Made by a program: the position numbers and the translations under genes. DNA of 64,000 nt. Origin: Paenibacillus cellulositrophicus. GTDB taxonomy: Bacteria; Bacillota; Bacilli; Paenibacillales; Paenibacillaceae. Below the pieces are notes generated by a model. The model was not told the origin of the DNA. It made no database searches and worked only from the letters and a program-made list of their open reading frames with translations. This document shows, piece by piece, positions 50,204 to 58,010 of the stretch. The stretch is taken from assembly GCF_009363095.1 (NCBI RefSeq), contig NZ_CP045296.1, positions 496,001 to 560,000 on the forward strand, in the 5' to 3' direction. Numbering within the stretch: position 1 is the first letter of the stretch; every line of letters begins with the position of its first letter.

Positions 50204-50560
50204 ATGAATCGGAAGAATAGCATCTTTGCTGCAGCGTGTACCGGGATCGCTCTGTTGTTGTTCTTTATTGTGATCATGTACAACAATCCCCAAACCAGAG
50301 GCCGAGTATCTCTTGAAAAGCAATTGAACACGATCATTGCTAACCACGCTGTTGACCAAATCAAGTCCCTTTCGCAAAATGAACAGACTTATCAGTTTTT
50401 GGCACGCCTGAGTCCGACGATTCAATGCAAAAGAACATCCGATATCCAAGGGATGAATCGTGATTATCAATATTATTATGTCACAACTCTAGACGACAGA
50501 AAAGTTGACGTGTATGTCCGTAAAGGCGACTGGAAGGTCACGGGTATTCATTTGCAGTAA
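50204..50560 (+). CDS. Hypothetical protein with N-terminal membrane anchor
   Basis: The 118-residue product has a short basic head (MNRKNS) and one hydrophobic helix at about residues 7-25 (IFAAACTGIALLLFFIVIMY), followed by an extracytoplasmic soluble domain with QLNTIIANHAVDQIKSLSQNEQTY and DYQYYYVTTLDDRKVDVYVRKGDWKVTGIHL. The segment may be an uncleaved signal anchor. ATG 50204 follows AAGGGGAA. No family recognised. It ends at a bidirectional terminator. Confidence 0.7.
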   Translation: MNRKNSIFAAACTGIALLLFFIVIMYNNPQTRGRVSLEKQLNTIIANHAVDQIKSLSQNEQTYQFLARLSPTIQCKRTSDIQGMNRDYQYYYVTTLDDRKVDVYVRKGDWKVTGIHLQ

Positions 50561-50622
50561 ACCTTTGGATTCAGGATCAGCGATAGATCGGTTACCTTCA
50601 GGTACAAGATTAAACGATAAGC

Positions 50623-50664
50623 AAAAGCCGGAGATTCCCGCTGAAGGAATTCCGGCTTTGTTTT
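50623..50664. terminator. Bidirectional terminator between the anchor protein and thioredoxin genes
   Basis: AAAGCCGG/CCGGCTTT (50623-50630, 50652-50659) plus an inner ATTCC/GGAAT pairing, with T-rich tails in both directions. Confidence 0.75.
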
Positions 50665-50681
50665 GCTACTTTGATTCATGC

Positions 50682-50990
50682 TTAGGACGTGAGTTCCTTC
50701 AAGATCTGTTTCGGCAGAATCCCCGATTCCTGGAATACGAGCTTGCCATCTTTGAATATAAGGGTGGTCGGTATGCTCATAATCTGAAATTGGGAAGAGG
50801 TCACCGGGTTATCATCTACATTCACTTTAATCACGTTAACCGAACCGCTTGTTTCCCTTTCGAAATCCTCCAGAATGGGAGCAAATATTTTACAAGGACC
50901 GCACCATGATGCCCAAAAATTCACAACCGTTACGCCTTCTGTCTGCATCATATTTTTAAACGTTGCGTCTGTTGCATGTTGGATCGCCAT
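50682..50990 (-). CDS. trxA: Thioredoxin
   Basis: The 102-residue protein has the intact WCGPC active site (Cys30 and Cys33), the FWASWCGPCK context and the cis-Pro loop SIPTTLIFKDGK near residue 70. It reduces protein disulfides with electrons from thioredoxin reductase. Sequence around the active site (NFWASWCGPCKIFAPILEDFERE) is typical, and the gene is probably an extra copy rather than the housekeeping trxA, since it lies in an accessory region. It is 33 bp downstream of a methyltransferase gene on the same strand and may be cotranscribed with it. Confidence 0.93.
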   Translation of the reverse strand: MAIQHATDATFKNMMQTEGVTVVNFWASWCGPCKIFAPILEDFERETSGSVNVIKVNVDDNPVTSSQFQIMSIPTTLIFKDGKLVFQESGILPKQILKELTS

Positions 50991-51023
50991 CGTTATCTTC
51001 CTTTCAATAATAGATTTCCCGAC

Positions 51024-51914
51024 TCAAATCTCTCTGGTGTACATGTTCTGATCCTGCAGTCGAATCAGTACCTTGCCAAAACGCCCGCCCTGTTGGAAGG
51101 TTACTTGTCCAGACGGATATGCTTGGTCCAGATAGTCTGCAACGATTGTTTGGTTGCGCTCATCGACTGGAAGACCATGTCTGCGAAGCCAGCTCATCAT
51201 CTCCTGCAGCGCTTCTTCCTTCGACATCTCCACCGTTTTCGTTTCCCGGGTGACCAGGGACTCATAGGCATAGCCTTTGAGATACAGCAAATGGAGCAAA
51301 TATCCCATTTCCGCTGGTTTGGACTTGTAAGGTTCGCCGGTGACGAGCGGCCAGATTTCGTTGACCAGACTATGTTCTGCGGACGAAACAGGCAGACTGA
51401 TATAACAGAATTTTCGGGCACATTGGAGCACTTTCTCTACGCTCTCCCAGTCGCGAATGACCGGACACATCGAAACGAAGACGAGATCGAAAGCCTGGCT
51501 CAAGCCATTGGCTTGAACGTCGATTTCCTCAAACGGTACGGACATAATCTTTAATTGGCCTTCGTCAAACTTGGCTATGTTTTCTCGCAGCAATTCAACT
51601 TGTGGTGGAGAGGACTCGACGGCCGTCACACGGGCTCCCCGCTCTGCAAACGGCACCGAAAATACGCCCGAAGCGGCGCCGATGTCCAGCACAGAGGCAT
51701 TCTTAAATGATACCCCTTGTCCCTCAATCCAGTTCAGGATCCGATTGGTTCGTTTTCTTCCCTCCGGGCTAAATGACTGCTCATGGAAAGCCTTGGCTTT
51801 ATGATCAAAGTCTCGAGAAGGGTCGATGCCGGCCTGTTTGGACCTGTTTATATAGGTGTCGGGATCTTCTCTCCACGCTTTTTCCCAGCGGGCTTCATTA
51901 AAAAAATCGCTCAT
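51024..51914 (-). CDS. Class I SAM-dependent methyltransferase
   Basis: The 296-residue protein has an N-terminal helical extension (MSDFFNEARWEKAWREDPDTYINRSKQAG), SAM motif I ASVLDIGAASGVFSVPFAERGA near residues 72-94, motif II VTAVESSP, and FDLVFVSMCPVIRDW near 143. This layout recalls corrinoid- or small-molecule-type methyltransferases annotated only as class I. Thioredoxin follows on the same strand. The upstream 51915-52253 region holds two near-identical 21-bp repeats that may be regulator sites. Confidence 0.87.
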   Translation of the reverse strand: MSDFFNEARWEKAWREDPDTYINRSKQAGIDPSRDFDHKAKAFHEQSFSPEGRKRTNRILNWIEGQGVSFKNASVLDIGAASGVFSVPFAERGARVTAVESSPPQVELLRENIAKFDEGQLKIMSVPFEEIDVQANGLSQAFDLVFVSMCPVIRDWESVEKVLQCARKFCYISLPVSSAEHSLVNEIWPLVTGEPYKSKPAEMGYLLHLLYLKGYAYESLVTRETKTVEMSKEEALQEMMSWLRRHGLPVDERNQTIVADYLDQAYPSGQVTFQQGGRFGKVLIRLQDQNMYTREI

Positions 51915-51931
51915 GATCTTTTAAACCTCCA

Positions 51932-51952
51932 TAGATCTGTTATATCCATAAT
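51932..51952 (+). repeat. 21-bp direct repeat, copy 1
   Basis: Matches copy 2 at 19 of 21 bases; lies just upstream of the methyltransferase start codon (minus strand), a position where a bound protein would block transcription. Confidence 0.7.
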
Positions 51953-52093
51953 TGGAACAAAAAAATAAATTTGTCTGTATGTTTAAAACATAAAGGCTCT
52001 TGCTTGACCGAAAACATCGTAAACCCACACCAAAGTACTTATAGAGAAGATGGATGGTTCAAGAGAGATCCTCCTTTCTGTTCAACAATATTA

Positions 52094-52114
52094 TAGATCT
52101 TTAATATCCATAAT
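52094..52114 (+). repeat. 21-bp direct repeat, copy 2
   Basis: Matches copy 1 at 19 of 21 bases, 162 bp away (start to start). On the minus strand it overlaps TATAAT, so it may lie within the methyltransferase promoter. Confidence 0.7.
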
Positions 52115-52253
52115 AGTGTATACTCCAGGGATTTGCAATGCCTTCTTCAGAAAAATTCATTGTATAGCTGTTCATATCCCTTCATAATTTTGATACGAGA
52201 GACTAAGATCTTAATTAAAGAACGTTAATGTTTGACAAAGGAGGAGTCATTCG

Positions 52254-52811
52254 ATGTACAAGGCTATAGTTAATGATGATACATACATTTCGATTCTGGA
52301 AGACAGGCATGCTAACGAGCTTTATCATTTAATTGACAGCAGTCGTGAATCTATACGGCAGTGGCTGCAGTTTCCTGATCTTACATATAAAGTCGAGGAC
52401 ACAAGAGCCTTTATAAGCAGGTCATTAAAAAGATTCGCCAATAACGATGGGTACTGGGCTGGGATATGGTATAAGGAACAGATTGCAGGGTCTATAGGTT
52501 TTCTAGGTATCGATTGGGAAGCGGGTCGAACAGAAATAGGCTACTGGCTAGGCTCATCATTTGAGGGGAAAGGTTTAATGACTTCTGCATGCAGAACGTT
52601 TGTCGCTCATGCATTCTATGATCTGCGGCTTCGTAAAGTCGAGATCGGCGCAGCTGCAGGCAATATCAGGAGCCGAGCGATTCCGGAACGATTGGGCTTC
52701 ACGCAGGAAGGGATTATCCGGAATTACGAACGTTTACATGACCAATATTTAGACAGAGTCATTTACGGTCTTACGCAACAGGAGTGGTTAGACCAGCAAG
52801 CCATGTCCTAA
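52254..52811 (+). CDS. RimJ/RimL-type GNAT acetyltransferase
   Basis: The 185-residue protein fits ribosomal-protein-type N-acetyltransferases: an N-terminal substrate module (LYHLIDSSRESIRQWLQFPDLTYKVEDTRAFI), AGSIGFLGIDWEAGRTEIGYWLGSSFEGKGLMTSACR (acetyl-CoA loop F-E-G-K-G-L-M near residue 103) and VEIGAAAGNIRSRAIPERLGFTQEGIIRNYE. The last block, with N-x-R-S-x-x-x-x-E-x-x-G-F, is the RimL hallmark. It may acetylate ribosomal protein L7/L12-like or other N-termini, or a toxic compound. Confidence 0.9.
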   Translation: MYKAIVNDDTYISILEDRHANELYHLIDSSRESIRQWLQFPDLTYKVEDTRAFISRSLKRFANNDGYWAGIWYKEQIAGSIGFLGIDWEAGRTEIGYWLGSSFEGKGLMTSACRTFVAHAFYDLRLRKVEIGAAAGNIRSRAIPERLGFTQEGIIRNYERLHDQYLDRVIYGLTQQEWLDQQAMS

Positions 52812-52939
52812 TTGGCTATCTGATCATTGGTAACCACCAAAACGAATATAAACGAATGTTACCAAACAACTGAAACGTAAAATGGTAAAATCAACCTGTT
52901 GGAGAAGTGTTACAGATCATTAAAAAGTGAGGTTCGTGA

Positions 52940-53134
52940 ATGACACTGATTGAAGTCCGCCAACAGGGCATTGCCAAGCATTTGCTGCACCAGGCGCTGA
53001 CCTACCTCAAAAAAATCGGATGTGAGTGTGCCGTACTGCAGGTTGAAACGGTCAATTCATCGGCTTTATCCTTGTATCAAGCCGTGGGGTTTAGAGAGGT
53101 ATCGGAGGAAGTACGGTATGAACGGGACTTCTAA
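52940..53134 (+). pseudogene. C-terminal fragment of a GNAT acetyltransferase
   Basis: The 64-codon frame covers only GNAT motif A (VRQQGIAKHLLHQAL) and motif B (CAVLQVETVNSSALSLYQAVGFREVSEEVRYERDF). The N-terminal half of the fold (about 70-90 residues) is missing, and the first residues align with the strand that precedes motif A. An ATG and a weak ribosome binding site are present, so a short peptide could be made, but it cannot bind acetyl-CoA and substrate as a whole enzyme. Best read as a remnant. Confidence 0.7.
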
Positions 53135-53140
53135 CCGCTT

Positions 53141-53187
53141 AAAAACAATCAGGCAGCCGGATCGTTTTGTCGACCGGCTGCCTGATT
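53141..53187 (-). terminator. Intrinsic terminator of the short-chain dehydrogenase gene
   Basis: A perfect 14-bp stem AATCAGGCAGCCGG/CCGGCTGCCTGATT (53147-53160, 53174-53187) is followed on the minus strand by GTTTTT. Confidence 0.85.
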
Positions 53188-53222
53188 CGTCCTTCGGATG
53201 GTTAATTTATTTATTCATCGTA

Positions 53223-53960
53223 TCATCCAAGCCGGGCTGTGGGGCGAACCACCAGCTCGTTCACATCGACGTCCGCCGGCTGCTCGATCGCATAGGCGAT
53301 GGCTCGGGCAATAGCGGAAGCAGGAAGAGCGTTACGCCGGTACGTTTTCATAAATTCCCTTGCCCCGTCATCCGTAATGCTCTCAGCGAGCTCGGATTCC
53401 GTTACGCCGGGAGAAACGAGCGTTACCCGAATGTCTGCATCAATTTCCTGCCGCAAACCTTCCGTGATGGCGCGAACGGCGTATTTGGTTGCACAGTATA
53501 CCGCCGCCGTCGGCGTGACCGAATAAGCCCCGATGGAAGCCACGTTAATCATATGGCCGGATTGCTGCTCCTTCATCACGGGTAGACCGGCGGCAATACC
53601 GTGCAGAACCCCGCGGATATTGACGTCGATCATCCGGTTCCATTCGTCGATTTTCAAAGCTTCCAACGGTGATAGCGGCATCACGCCGGCATTGTTCACG
53701 ATGACATCGACCCGTCCGAATCGGCTCTGCGCCAAGCGGATGATGGACTGCATTTGCTCGATATTCGTCACATCCAGCTGTTGATATAAGGCGGACCCTC
53801 CTTCTGCCTCAATGAGGGAAGCCAGTGCTTCCAGTTTTTCTACGCGTCTGGCTCCCATGACGACATGGGCGCCCCGGCTGGCGAGAAGCTTCGCTGTAGC
53901 TTCGCCGATCCCGCTGCTTGCACCTGTAATCACAACGACTTTTCCATTGATTTGGGACAT
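53223..53960 (-). CDS. Short-chain dehydrogenase/reductase
   Basis: The 245-residue classical SDR has the cofactor motif TGASSGIG (residues 12-19), the NNAGVMPLSP block near 89, an active-site Ser in NVASIGAYS, and the catalytic YCATK. It most likely uses NADP(H), judging from GARRVEKLE after the second strand. Substrate unknown. It is transcribed away from, and probably regulated by, the AraC protein at 54512, together with the Atu4866-like gene upstream on the same strand; this trio is a common arrangement. Confidence 0.92.
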   Translation of the reverse strand: MSQINGKVVVITGASSGIGEATAKLLASRGAHVVMGARRVEKLEALASLIEAEGGSALYQQLDVTNIEQMQSIIRLAQSRFGRVDVIVNNAGVMPLSPLEALKIDEWNRMIDVNIRGVLHGIAAGLPVMKEQQSGHMINVASIGAYSVTPTAAVYCATKYAVRAITEGLRQEIDADIRVTLVSPGVTESELAESITDDGAREFMKTYRRNALPASAIARAIAYAIEQPADVDVNELVVRPTARLG

Positions 53961-54039
53961 TGAACATTTCTCCTTTGGATTTGATTTATGCTAAGTTGCT
54001 CGATTCGAACTCTTGTGATGAAAAAGGGGCATCTCCCCG

Positions 54040-54294
54040 CTAATTTTCACGATAGAGAATCATGCCGGCGTGGTAGAGCACCGAATCGCGGAAGTCGCCG
54101 TCCGCTGTAAACCCTGTATCATCCACATATTCGATATGGTCGCCTACAATGGTGTACCTGCCTTGATAAGCGCTCTTCCGATTACCGCGCGCTTCGTCAT
54201 ACCGCCCGTTCGGCAGCAGCTCATGCCGGATGTGACCGTCTTTTGTTACCCACATGCCGACATACGGATGGGATTGTTCGTTTTGTGCAGTCAT
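54040..54294 (-). CDS. Atu4866-like small protein
   Basis: The 84-residue protein matches the Atu4866 domain pattern: VGMWVTKDGHIRHELLPNGRYDEARG, SAYQGRYTIVGDHIEYVDDTGFTADGDF and HAGMILYRE. It is a small beta-barrel of unknown function, often located near short-chain dehydrogenases and AraC regulators, as here. The start at 54294 is chosen for AAGGAG just upstream on the minus strand; the frame is open to 54345. It is probably cotranscribed with the SDR gene. Confidence 0.85.
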   Translation of the reverse strand: MTAQNEQSHPYVGMWVTKDGHIRHELLPNGRYDEARGNRKSAYQGRYTIVGDHIEYVDDTGFTADGDFRDSVLYHAGMILYREN

Positions 54295-54511
54295 TGAATA
54301 TTCTCCTTTCCTTTGCGAAAGCCGGATTGAATCCTGCCTTGTCATCGTTTTCTACAGTTATGTGATCCGGACCATGTTTCGCATTTCTTACATGTTCATT
54401 ATCGTTCCTTCGGGAAGAGGGACGGTAGCCGGATCATACAAGATGATTGCCTAATCCTCCAGAAGCGGATAAAGTTAAGCTAATCATATAGATCAAAGGG
54501 GGAAGAAGAGG

Positions 54512-55444
54512 ATGGATGAATGGTTCGAGAAACAAAGAAATGAACTGCTCCGGATCATCGAGAAGTTCACACCGGAGGACGGTACGCATGAGACAGAAGT
54601 TCCCGGTTTGCGCTTCATTCGCTCTTCCCGGTTATCCGAACCGGTATATTCTGTCTATGAACCTTCCCTTTGCGTTGTGGCGCAGGGTTCCAAGGTGGTC
54701 ATGCTGGGACAAGAGGTGTATCAGTACGACCCGAGCAGCTATTTAACCGCTTCAGTCCAATTACCGATCACAGGGCAAGTGATGGAGGCATCGAATGAAA
54801 CGCCGTATTTAAGCTTGCAGATCCTTTTTGATATGAACCAAATTCTTGATGTGATTCAAGCATCCGATGATGCCATCCGAGCTGGGAATGAGACCAGCCG
54901 GGGGTTGAAGGTAAGCCAGCTCAACGATACGCTTCTGGATGCCGTGCTGCGGCTTGTGAAACTGGTCGAAACACCGCGCGATATTCCGGTGCTTGCGCCT
55001 TATGCCATGCGGGAAATTATTTACCGGGTGCTTCAGAACGAGCACAGCGCATCTCTGATGCAATTTGCCGTGATCGGAAGCCACGCACAGCGAATCGCGG
55101 GGGTGGTTGAGAAGATTAACCGCGATTTTGCCCTTCCTCTTCGCGTAGAAGAATTGGCTGCGGAGGCCCGTATGAGCACTTCGTCTTTGTACGATTATTT
55201 CAAGGAAGTCACAGGGATGAGTCCGATCCAGTACCAAAAGCAGATCCGTTTGCAAGAGGCGCGCAGGCTGCTCTTCTCCGAATCGATCGATGCGGCGGAA
55301 GCTGCGTTTCAGGTCGGATACGAGAGTCCGTCGCATTTTAGCAGGGAATATGCGCGGATGTTTGGGATGCCGCCGGTCCGGGACCTACGCCGATTGCGGA
55401 GCACGATGGTTGACGAAATGACGATTTCGGCAAAAATCAAATGA
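54512..55444 (+). CDS. AraC-family regulator (AraC_N type)
   Basis: The 310-residue protein has the AraC_N cupin variant (EPVYSVYEPSLCVVAQGSKVVMLGQEVYQYDPSSYLTASVQLPITGQV, about residues 45-95) and an AraC helix-turn-helix at about 205-300 (SLYDYFKEVTGMSPIQYQKQIRLQEARRLL; SHFSREYARMFGMPP). Members of this group usually regulate an adjacent oxidoreductase and an Atu4866-like protein, both found divergently at 53223-54294. GGGGGAAGAGG upstream serves ATG 54512. Its end overlaps a possible start of the next GNAT gene. Confidence 0.92.
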   Translation: MDEWFEKQRNELLRIIEKFTPEDGTHETEVPGLRFIRSSRLSEPVYSVYEPSLCVVAQGSKVVMLGQEVYQYDPSSYLTASVQLPITGQVMEASNETPYLSLQILFDMNQILDVIQASDDAIRAGNETSRGLKVSQLNDTLLDAVLRLVKLVETPRDIPVLAPYAMREIIYRVLQNEHSASLMQFAVIGSHAQRIAGVVEKINRDFALPLRVEELAAEARMSTSSLYDYFKEVTGMSPIQYQKQIRLQEARRLLFSESIDAAEAAFQVGYESPSHFSREYARMFGMPPVRDLRRLRSTMVDEMTISAKIK

Positions 55445-55458
55445 AAGGAAATGAATTT

Positions 55459-55995
55459 ATGGATTTTAAGTTGTGCCTTATTCCTTATGAAGATAAGACA
55501 CTGCTGTACAATCTCATACAGCTATACCGCTACGACAGCAGTGAGTTTGATGGGCATGTGCTGAACAGGCACGGTCAATACTTATACAAATACATGGATC
55601 ATCAATGGACAGATGAATATCGGAGGCCCTTCATGGTCTCTGTGGACGGGGAAATCGCAGGATTTGTTCTGGTCAGTCTGGATGTACCGCAGGAGTATAT
55701 GAAATTAAGCAAGGCTGAGAAAACAAATTTAATCAGCGATTTTTTTATCATGAGAAAATACAGGCGGAGAGGGGTAGGTAAAAAAGCTGCCTATACCCTA
55801 CTCGAGGAGTTCAAAGGGACATGGGAGATCAGGCAAACGGTTGGCAACAAGCCGGCATATGCTTTTTGGAAACATGTGATTTCAGAGTATAATCAACACG
55901 ATCGTTATTGCGAAGAATTTCTTCAAAACGAGCAGTGGCATGGTCCGGTCTTTGTCTTTAATTCTGATACAGACGAGTCTGATGAAATACAGTGA
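55459..55995 (+). CDS. GNAT-family N-acetyltransferase
   Basis: The 178-residue protein contains ISDFFIMRKYRRRGVGKKAAYTLLEEFKGTWEIRQTVGNKPAYAFWKHVISEY, with acetyl-CoA loop R-R-R-G-V-G-K-K near residue 103 and motif B N-K-P-A-Y-A-F-W. This resembles YjdJ/PAI-like acetyltransferases. ATG 55459 has AAAGGAA properly upstream; ATG 55441, overlapping the regulator's stop, is the alternative. It probably shares the transcript of the AraC regulator. Confidence 0.88.
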   Translation: MDFKLCLIPYEDKTLLYNLIQLYRYDSSEFDGHVLNRHGQYLYKYMDHQWTDEYRRPFMVSVDGEIAGFVLVSLDVPQEYMKLSKAEKTNLISDFFIMRKYRRRGVGKKAAYTLLEEFKGTWEIRQTVGNKPAYAFWKHVISEYNQHDRYCEEFLQNEQWHGPVFVFNSDTDESDEIQ

Positions 55996-56074
55996 CATGA
56001 GATATAAGTGTAATCAAAATAACAAGTTGTTGGCTTGCAGATCGTAAGGGTTTAACAATACTTTTATCGTCATG

Positions 56075-56102
56075 TTGACATATCGGGAATTATCGATATA
56101 AT
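56075..56102 (+). promoter_or_regulatory. Promoter of the arsR-type gene
   Basis: TTGACA (56075-56080) and TATAAT (56097-56102) are both perfect and 16 bp apart. The spacer is filled by the operator-like sequence at 56078-56097, so a bound repressor would exclude polymerase. Confidence 0.85.
56078..56097 (+). promoter_or_regulatory. ArsR-type operator, copy 1 (within the arsR promoter)
   Basis: ACATATCGGGAATTATCGAT includes an ATATCG...CGATAT inverted repeat (with the next bases) and lies between the -35 and -10. It matches the copies at 56473 and 56526 in its core. Confidence 0.65.
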
Positions 56103-56109
56103 AAAACTC

Positions 56110-56421
56110 ATGAAACCACTTGAACCCACTGAAGTGTTTAAAGCATTGTCCAATGAAGCGCGTTTGCAAATTTTAGAGTGGTTGAAAGATCCTCAAGCCC
56201 ATTTTGGCCCCCAGGGAGGGGTGGAACTGATCGAAGTTGGGGTCTGCGTAAGCCAAATTACAGCCAAGCTGAACATGACTCAATCGACCACATCCCAGTA
56301 TTTGTCCGTGCTGCAGCGGGCAGGTCTGATCCATGCAACCCGAATTGGTAAGTGGACCTATTACAAAAGGGATGAAGAAGCGATTCAGGCCATCGCCTCG
56401 TACATCCAGAAAGACCTGTAA
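56110..56421 (+). CDS. ArsR-family transcriptional repressor
   Basis: The 103-residue winged-helix protein shows FKALSNEARLQILEWLKDP, VCVSQITAKLNMTQSTTSQYLSVLQRAGLIHATRIGKWTYYKRDEE, the ArsR/SmtB core. The metal-binding ELCVC-type motif of ArsR is replaced by EVGVCVSQI, with one Cys near residue 44, so it may sense thiol or quinone stress rather than a metal. The start codon lies close to the -10, giving a very short leader. It is predicted to control itself and the downstream quinone oxidoreductase gene through repeated operators. Confidence 0.9.
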   Translation: MKPLEPTEVFKALSNEARLQILEWLKDPQAHFGPQGGVELIEVGVCVSQITAKLNMTQSTTSQYLSVLQRAGLIHATRIGKWTYYKRDEEAIQAIASYIQKDL

Positions 56422-56472
56422 TGATAGAGACTGGATTCAATTCAATGAATTCAGTTTTTATATACATAACAA

Positions 56473-56492
56473 ATCGATAATTCGAGATATGT
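56473..56492 (-). promoter_or_regulatory. ArsR-type operator, copy 2
   Basis: The complement reads ACATATCTCGAATTATCGAT and differs from copy 1 at two bases. It lies in the gap before the quinone reductase gene. Confidence 0.6.
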
Positions 56493-56525
56493 AAATATAA
56501 AATTTTATTTTTATCCAATACATCG

Positions 56526-56544
56526 ACATATCTCGAATTGTGAT
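56526..56544 (+). promoter_or_regulatory. ArsR-type operator, copy 3
   Basis: ACATATCTCGAATTGTGAT shares its first 14 bases with copy 2 in opposite orientation, 33 bp away. It lies 24 bp before the quinone reductase start. Confidence 0.6.
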
Positions 56545-56567
56545 TAAATGATAAGGAGATGTTTTCA

Positions 56568-57179
56568 TTGACCAACCCTTCCATCTTGACCAACGATACG
56601 CATTCCAGCCAAACTAACCGATCCTCGAGGACCGCCACGCTTGTGATTGTTGCTCATCCCGATCTGGAGCATTCCCGGATCAACAGGCGACTGGCGGAAG
56701 AGCTGGAGCGGCGGGGCAATGTGACCGTACATCGGCTGTATGAAGCCTATCCGGACGAAAAGATCGATATTGCAAGCGAGCAGGCGCTGCTTCTGGCGCA
56801 CGACCGAATCGTGCTTCAATTTCCTTTTTTCTGGTACAGCTCGCCTTCACTGCTGAAGAAATGGATGGATGAAGTGTTCGAGTTTGGATGGGCCCATGGA
56901 CCAGGCGGGGTCAAGCTGAATGGAAAAGAGCTAATCATCGCCATCTCTTCCGGAGGTTCTCCGAGCATGTACCAAGCCGGCGGCTTTCACAATTACTCTT
57001 ATGGCGAGCTGCTCCGTCCGTTCCAACAGACGGCAAACCTGACCGGGATGATCTATCGGTCGCCGTTTGTTATTGGCCGAATCCGCGAAGTCAGCGATGA
57101 GCAGCTGGAGAAGTATGCCGCAGAATACGCGGACTATGTAGAAGGCGAGAAAGTCTTATCAGGCACAACAAGTGCTTAA
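56568..57179 (+). CDS. NAD(P)H:quinone oxidoreductase (flavodoxin-2 family, MdaB/YwrO-like)
   Basis: The 203-residue flavoprotein has the flavodoxin-like start TLVIVAHPDLEHSRINRRLAEEL, FMN/FAD contacts in LQFPFFWYSSPSLLKKWMDEVFEFGWAHGPGG, and IAISSGGSPSMYQAGG. It reduces quinones or nitro compounds with NAD(P)H in two-electron steps, protecting the cell from redox cyclers. TTG 56568 with AAGGAG ten bases upstream is favoured; ATG 56559 abuts that site. The neighbouring ArsR-type gene and operator copies suggest induction by quinone-like stress. Confidence 0.9.
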   Translation: MTNPSILTNDTHSSQTNRSSRTATLVIVAHPDLEHSRINRRLAEELERRGNVTVHRLYEAYPDEKIDIASEQALLLAHDRIVLQFPFFWYSSPSLLKKWMDEVFEFGWAHGPGGVKLNGKELIIAISSGGSPSMYQAGGFHNYSYGELLRPFQQTANLTGMIYRSPFVIGRIREVSDEQLEKYAAEYADYVEGEKVLSGTTSA

Positions 57180-57212
57180 CACGGTAAAAGATTAGTTCTC
57201 ACGCATAAGTTA

Positions 57213-57257
57213 AAGCCCCTTCAAGGAGCCAAGCGCTGCTGTGAAGGGGCTTCTTTC
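57213..57257 (+). terminator. Intrinsic terminator after the quinone reductase
   Basis: A perfect 11-bp stem AAGCCCCTTCA/TGAAGGGGCTT (57213-57223, 57242-57252) is followed by CTTTC. Confidence 0.8.
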
Positions 57258-57328
57258 GTTTAGCTGGTAGAACTTCCGCTATGAGGCACATTTTCGCTCG
57301 AATGCAATCCGTTTTACAAGGAAGCCGG

Positions 57329-57796
57329 CTATTGTACCGCTTTTTGCTGGCTCGTAATCGTTCCCAGGTGGATAGCTTCGTGCATCAAGGCGAAGTTGAA
57401 CAACTCGGCAGCGGTCGTGAATTCAAAGGGTCCCAACACGAACGGGGACTTCAGATCCTGCTGAAGCATATCCGGCGTAATCTCCGAAATCTGGGACAGC
57501 TGATTGGCAAGCTGCTGCACCAATTCTTCTTGGGATGGCGGAGTAATCGTCCAGTCGGCCGGCTTTGTACCGCTGTTGAACAACGTTTCGTAGGATGCCG
57601 GAATAGTCGACGCTGAACCGAAGCACAGCTGCTGATAACGATCGAGCCAAAATACGATATGCCCGACGTTCCAGCGGATCGTATTTCGAAAACCTGCTGG
57701 CGTAATATCGAAGAGCGATTCCGGTATGCCCTGAACTTGACCGATCACCAGTTGATGCAGCACCTTGCCCGTATTCACGATAGATTGTGTACTCAT
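57329..57796 (-). CDS. DinB-family protein (YfiT-like four-helix bundle)
   Basis: The 155-residue protein is a DinB/YfiT four-helix bundle. The metal-binding triad is represented by His in WNVGHIVFWLDRY (about residue 46) and by two late histidines in LMHEAIHLGTI (about 139 and 143), spaced as in the family. Such proteins include thiol-transferases (bacillithiol or mycothiol types) and uncharacterised stress proteins. GGAGGAATT on the minus strand serves the start at 57796. Single gene. Confidence 0.88.
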   Translation of the reverse strand: MSTQSIVNTGKVLHQLVIGQVQGIPESLFDITPAGFRNTIRWNVGHIVFWLDRYQQLCFGSASTIPASYETLFNSGTKPADWTITPPSQEELVQQLANQLSQISEITPDMLQQDLKSPFVLGPFEFTTAAELFNFALMHEAIHLGTITSQQKAVQ

Positions 57797-58010
57797 TTGT
57801 AATTCCTCCTTAGTGGTTTGTGGGGTGGTTTATTTCGTTCTTGTTACCAAGTTTACCGGTCCAGACCATAAGCAACAATCACGTAATTCCGATGGTATGA
57901 ATCGTTTTCACTAATGGATCTTTCATCGTATGGGAAATTCTTCCGTCCTCCGTTATACTGGATATAGAACTTAACATGGCAGCATACGAACCAATGGGAA
58001 GGAGACGTCC

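Larger units (their letters stand above)
51915..52253. other. 339-bp AT-rich divergent intergenic region with two 21-bp direct repeats
   Basis: No gene is seen. Two 21-bp copies starting TAGATCT and ending ATATCCATAAT lie at 51932-51952 and 52094-52114 and differ at only two positions. The second overlaps a minus-strand TATAAT-like -10. GGAGGAG before 52254 serves the acetyltransferase gene. Confidence 0.75.
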
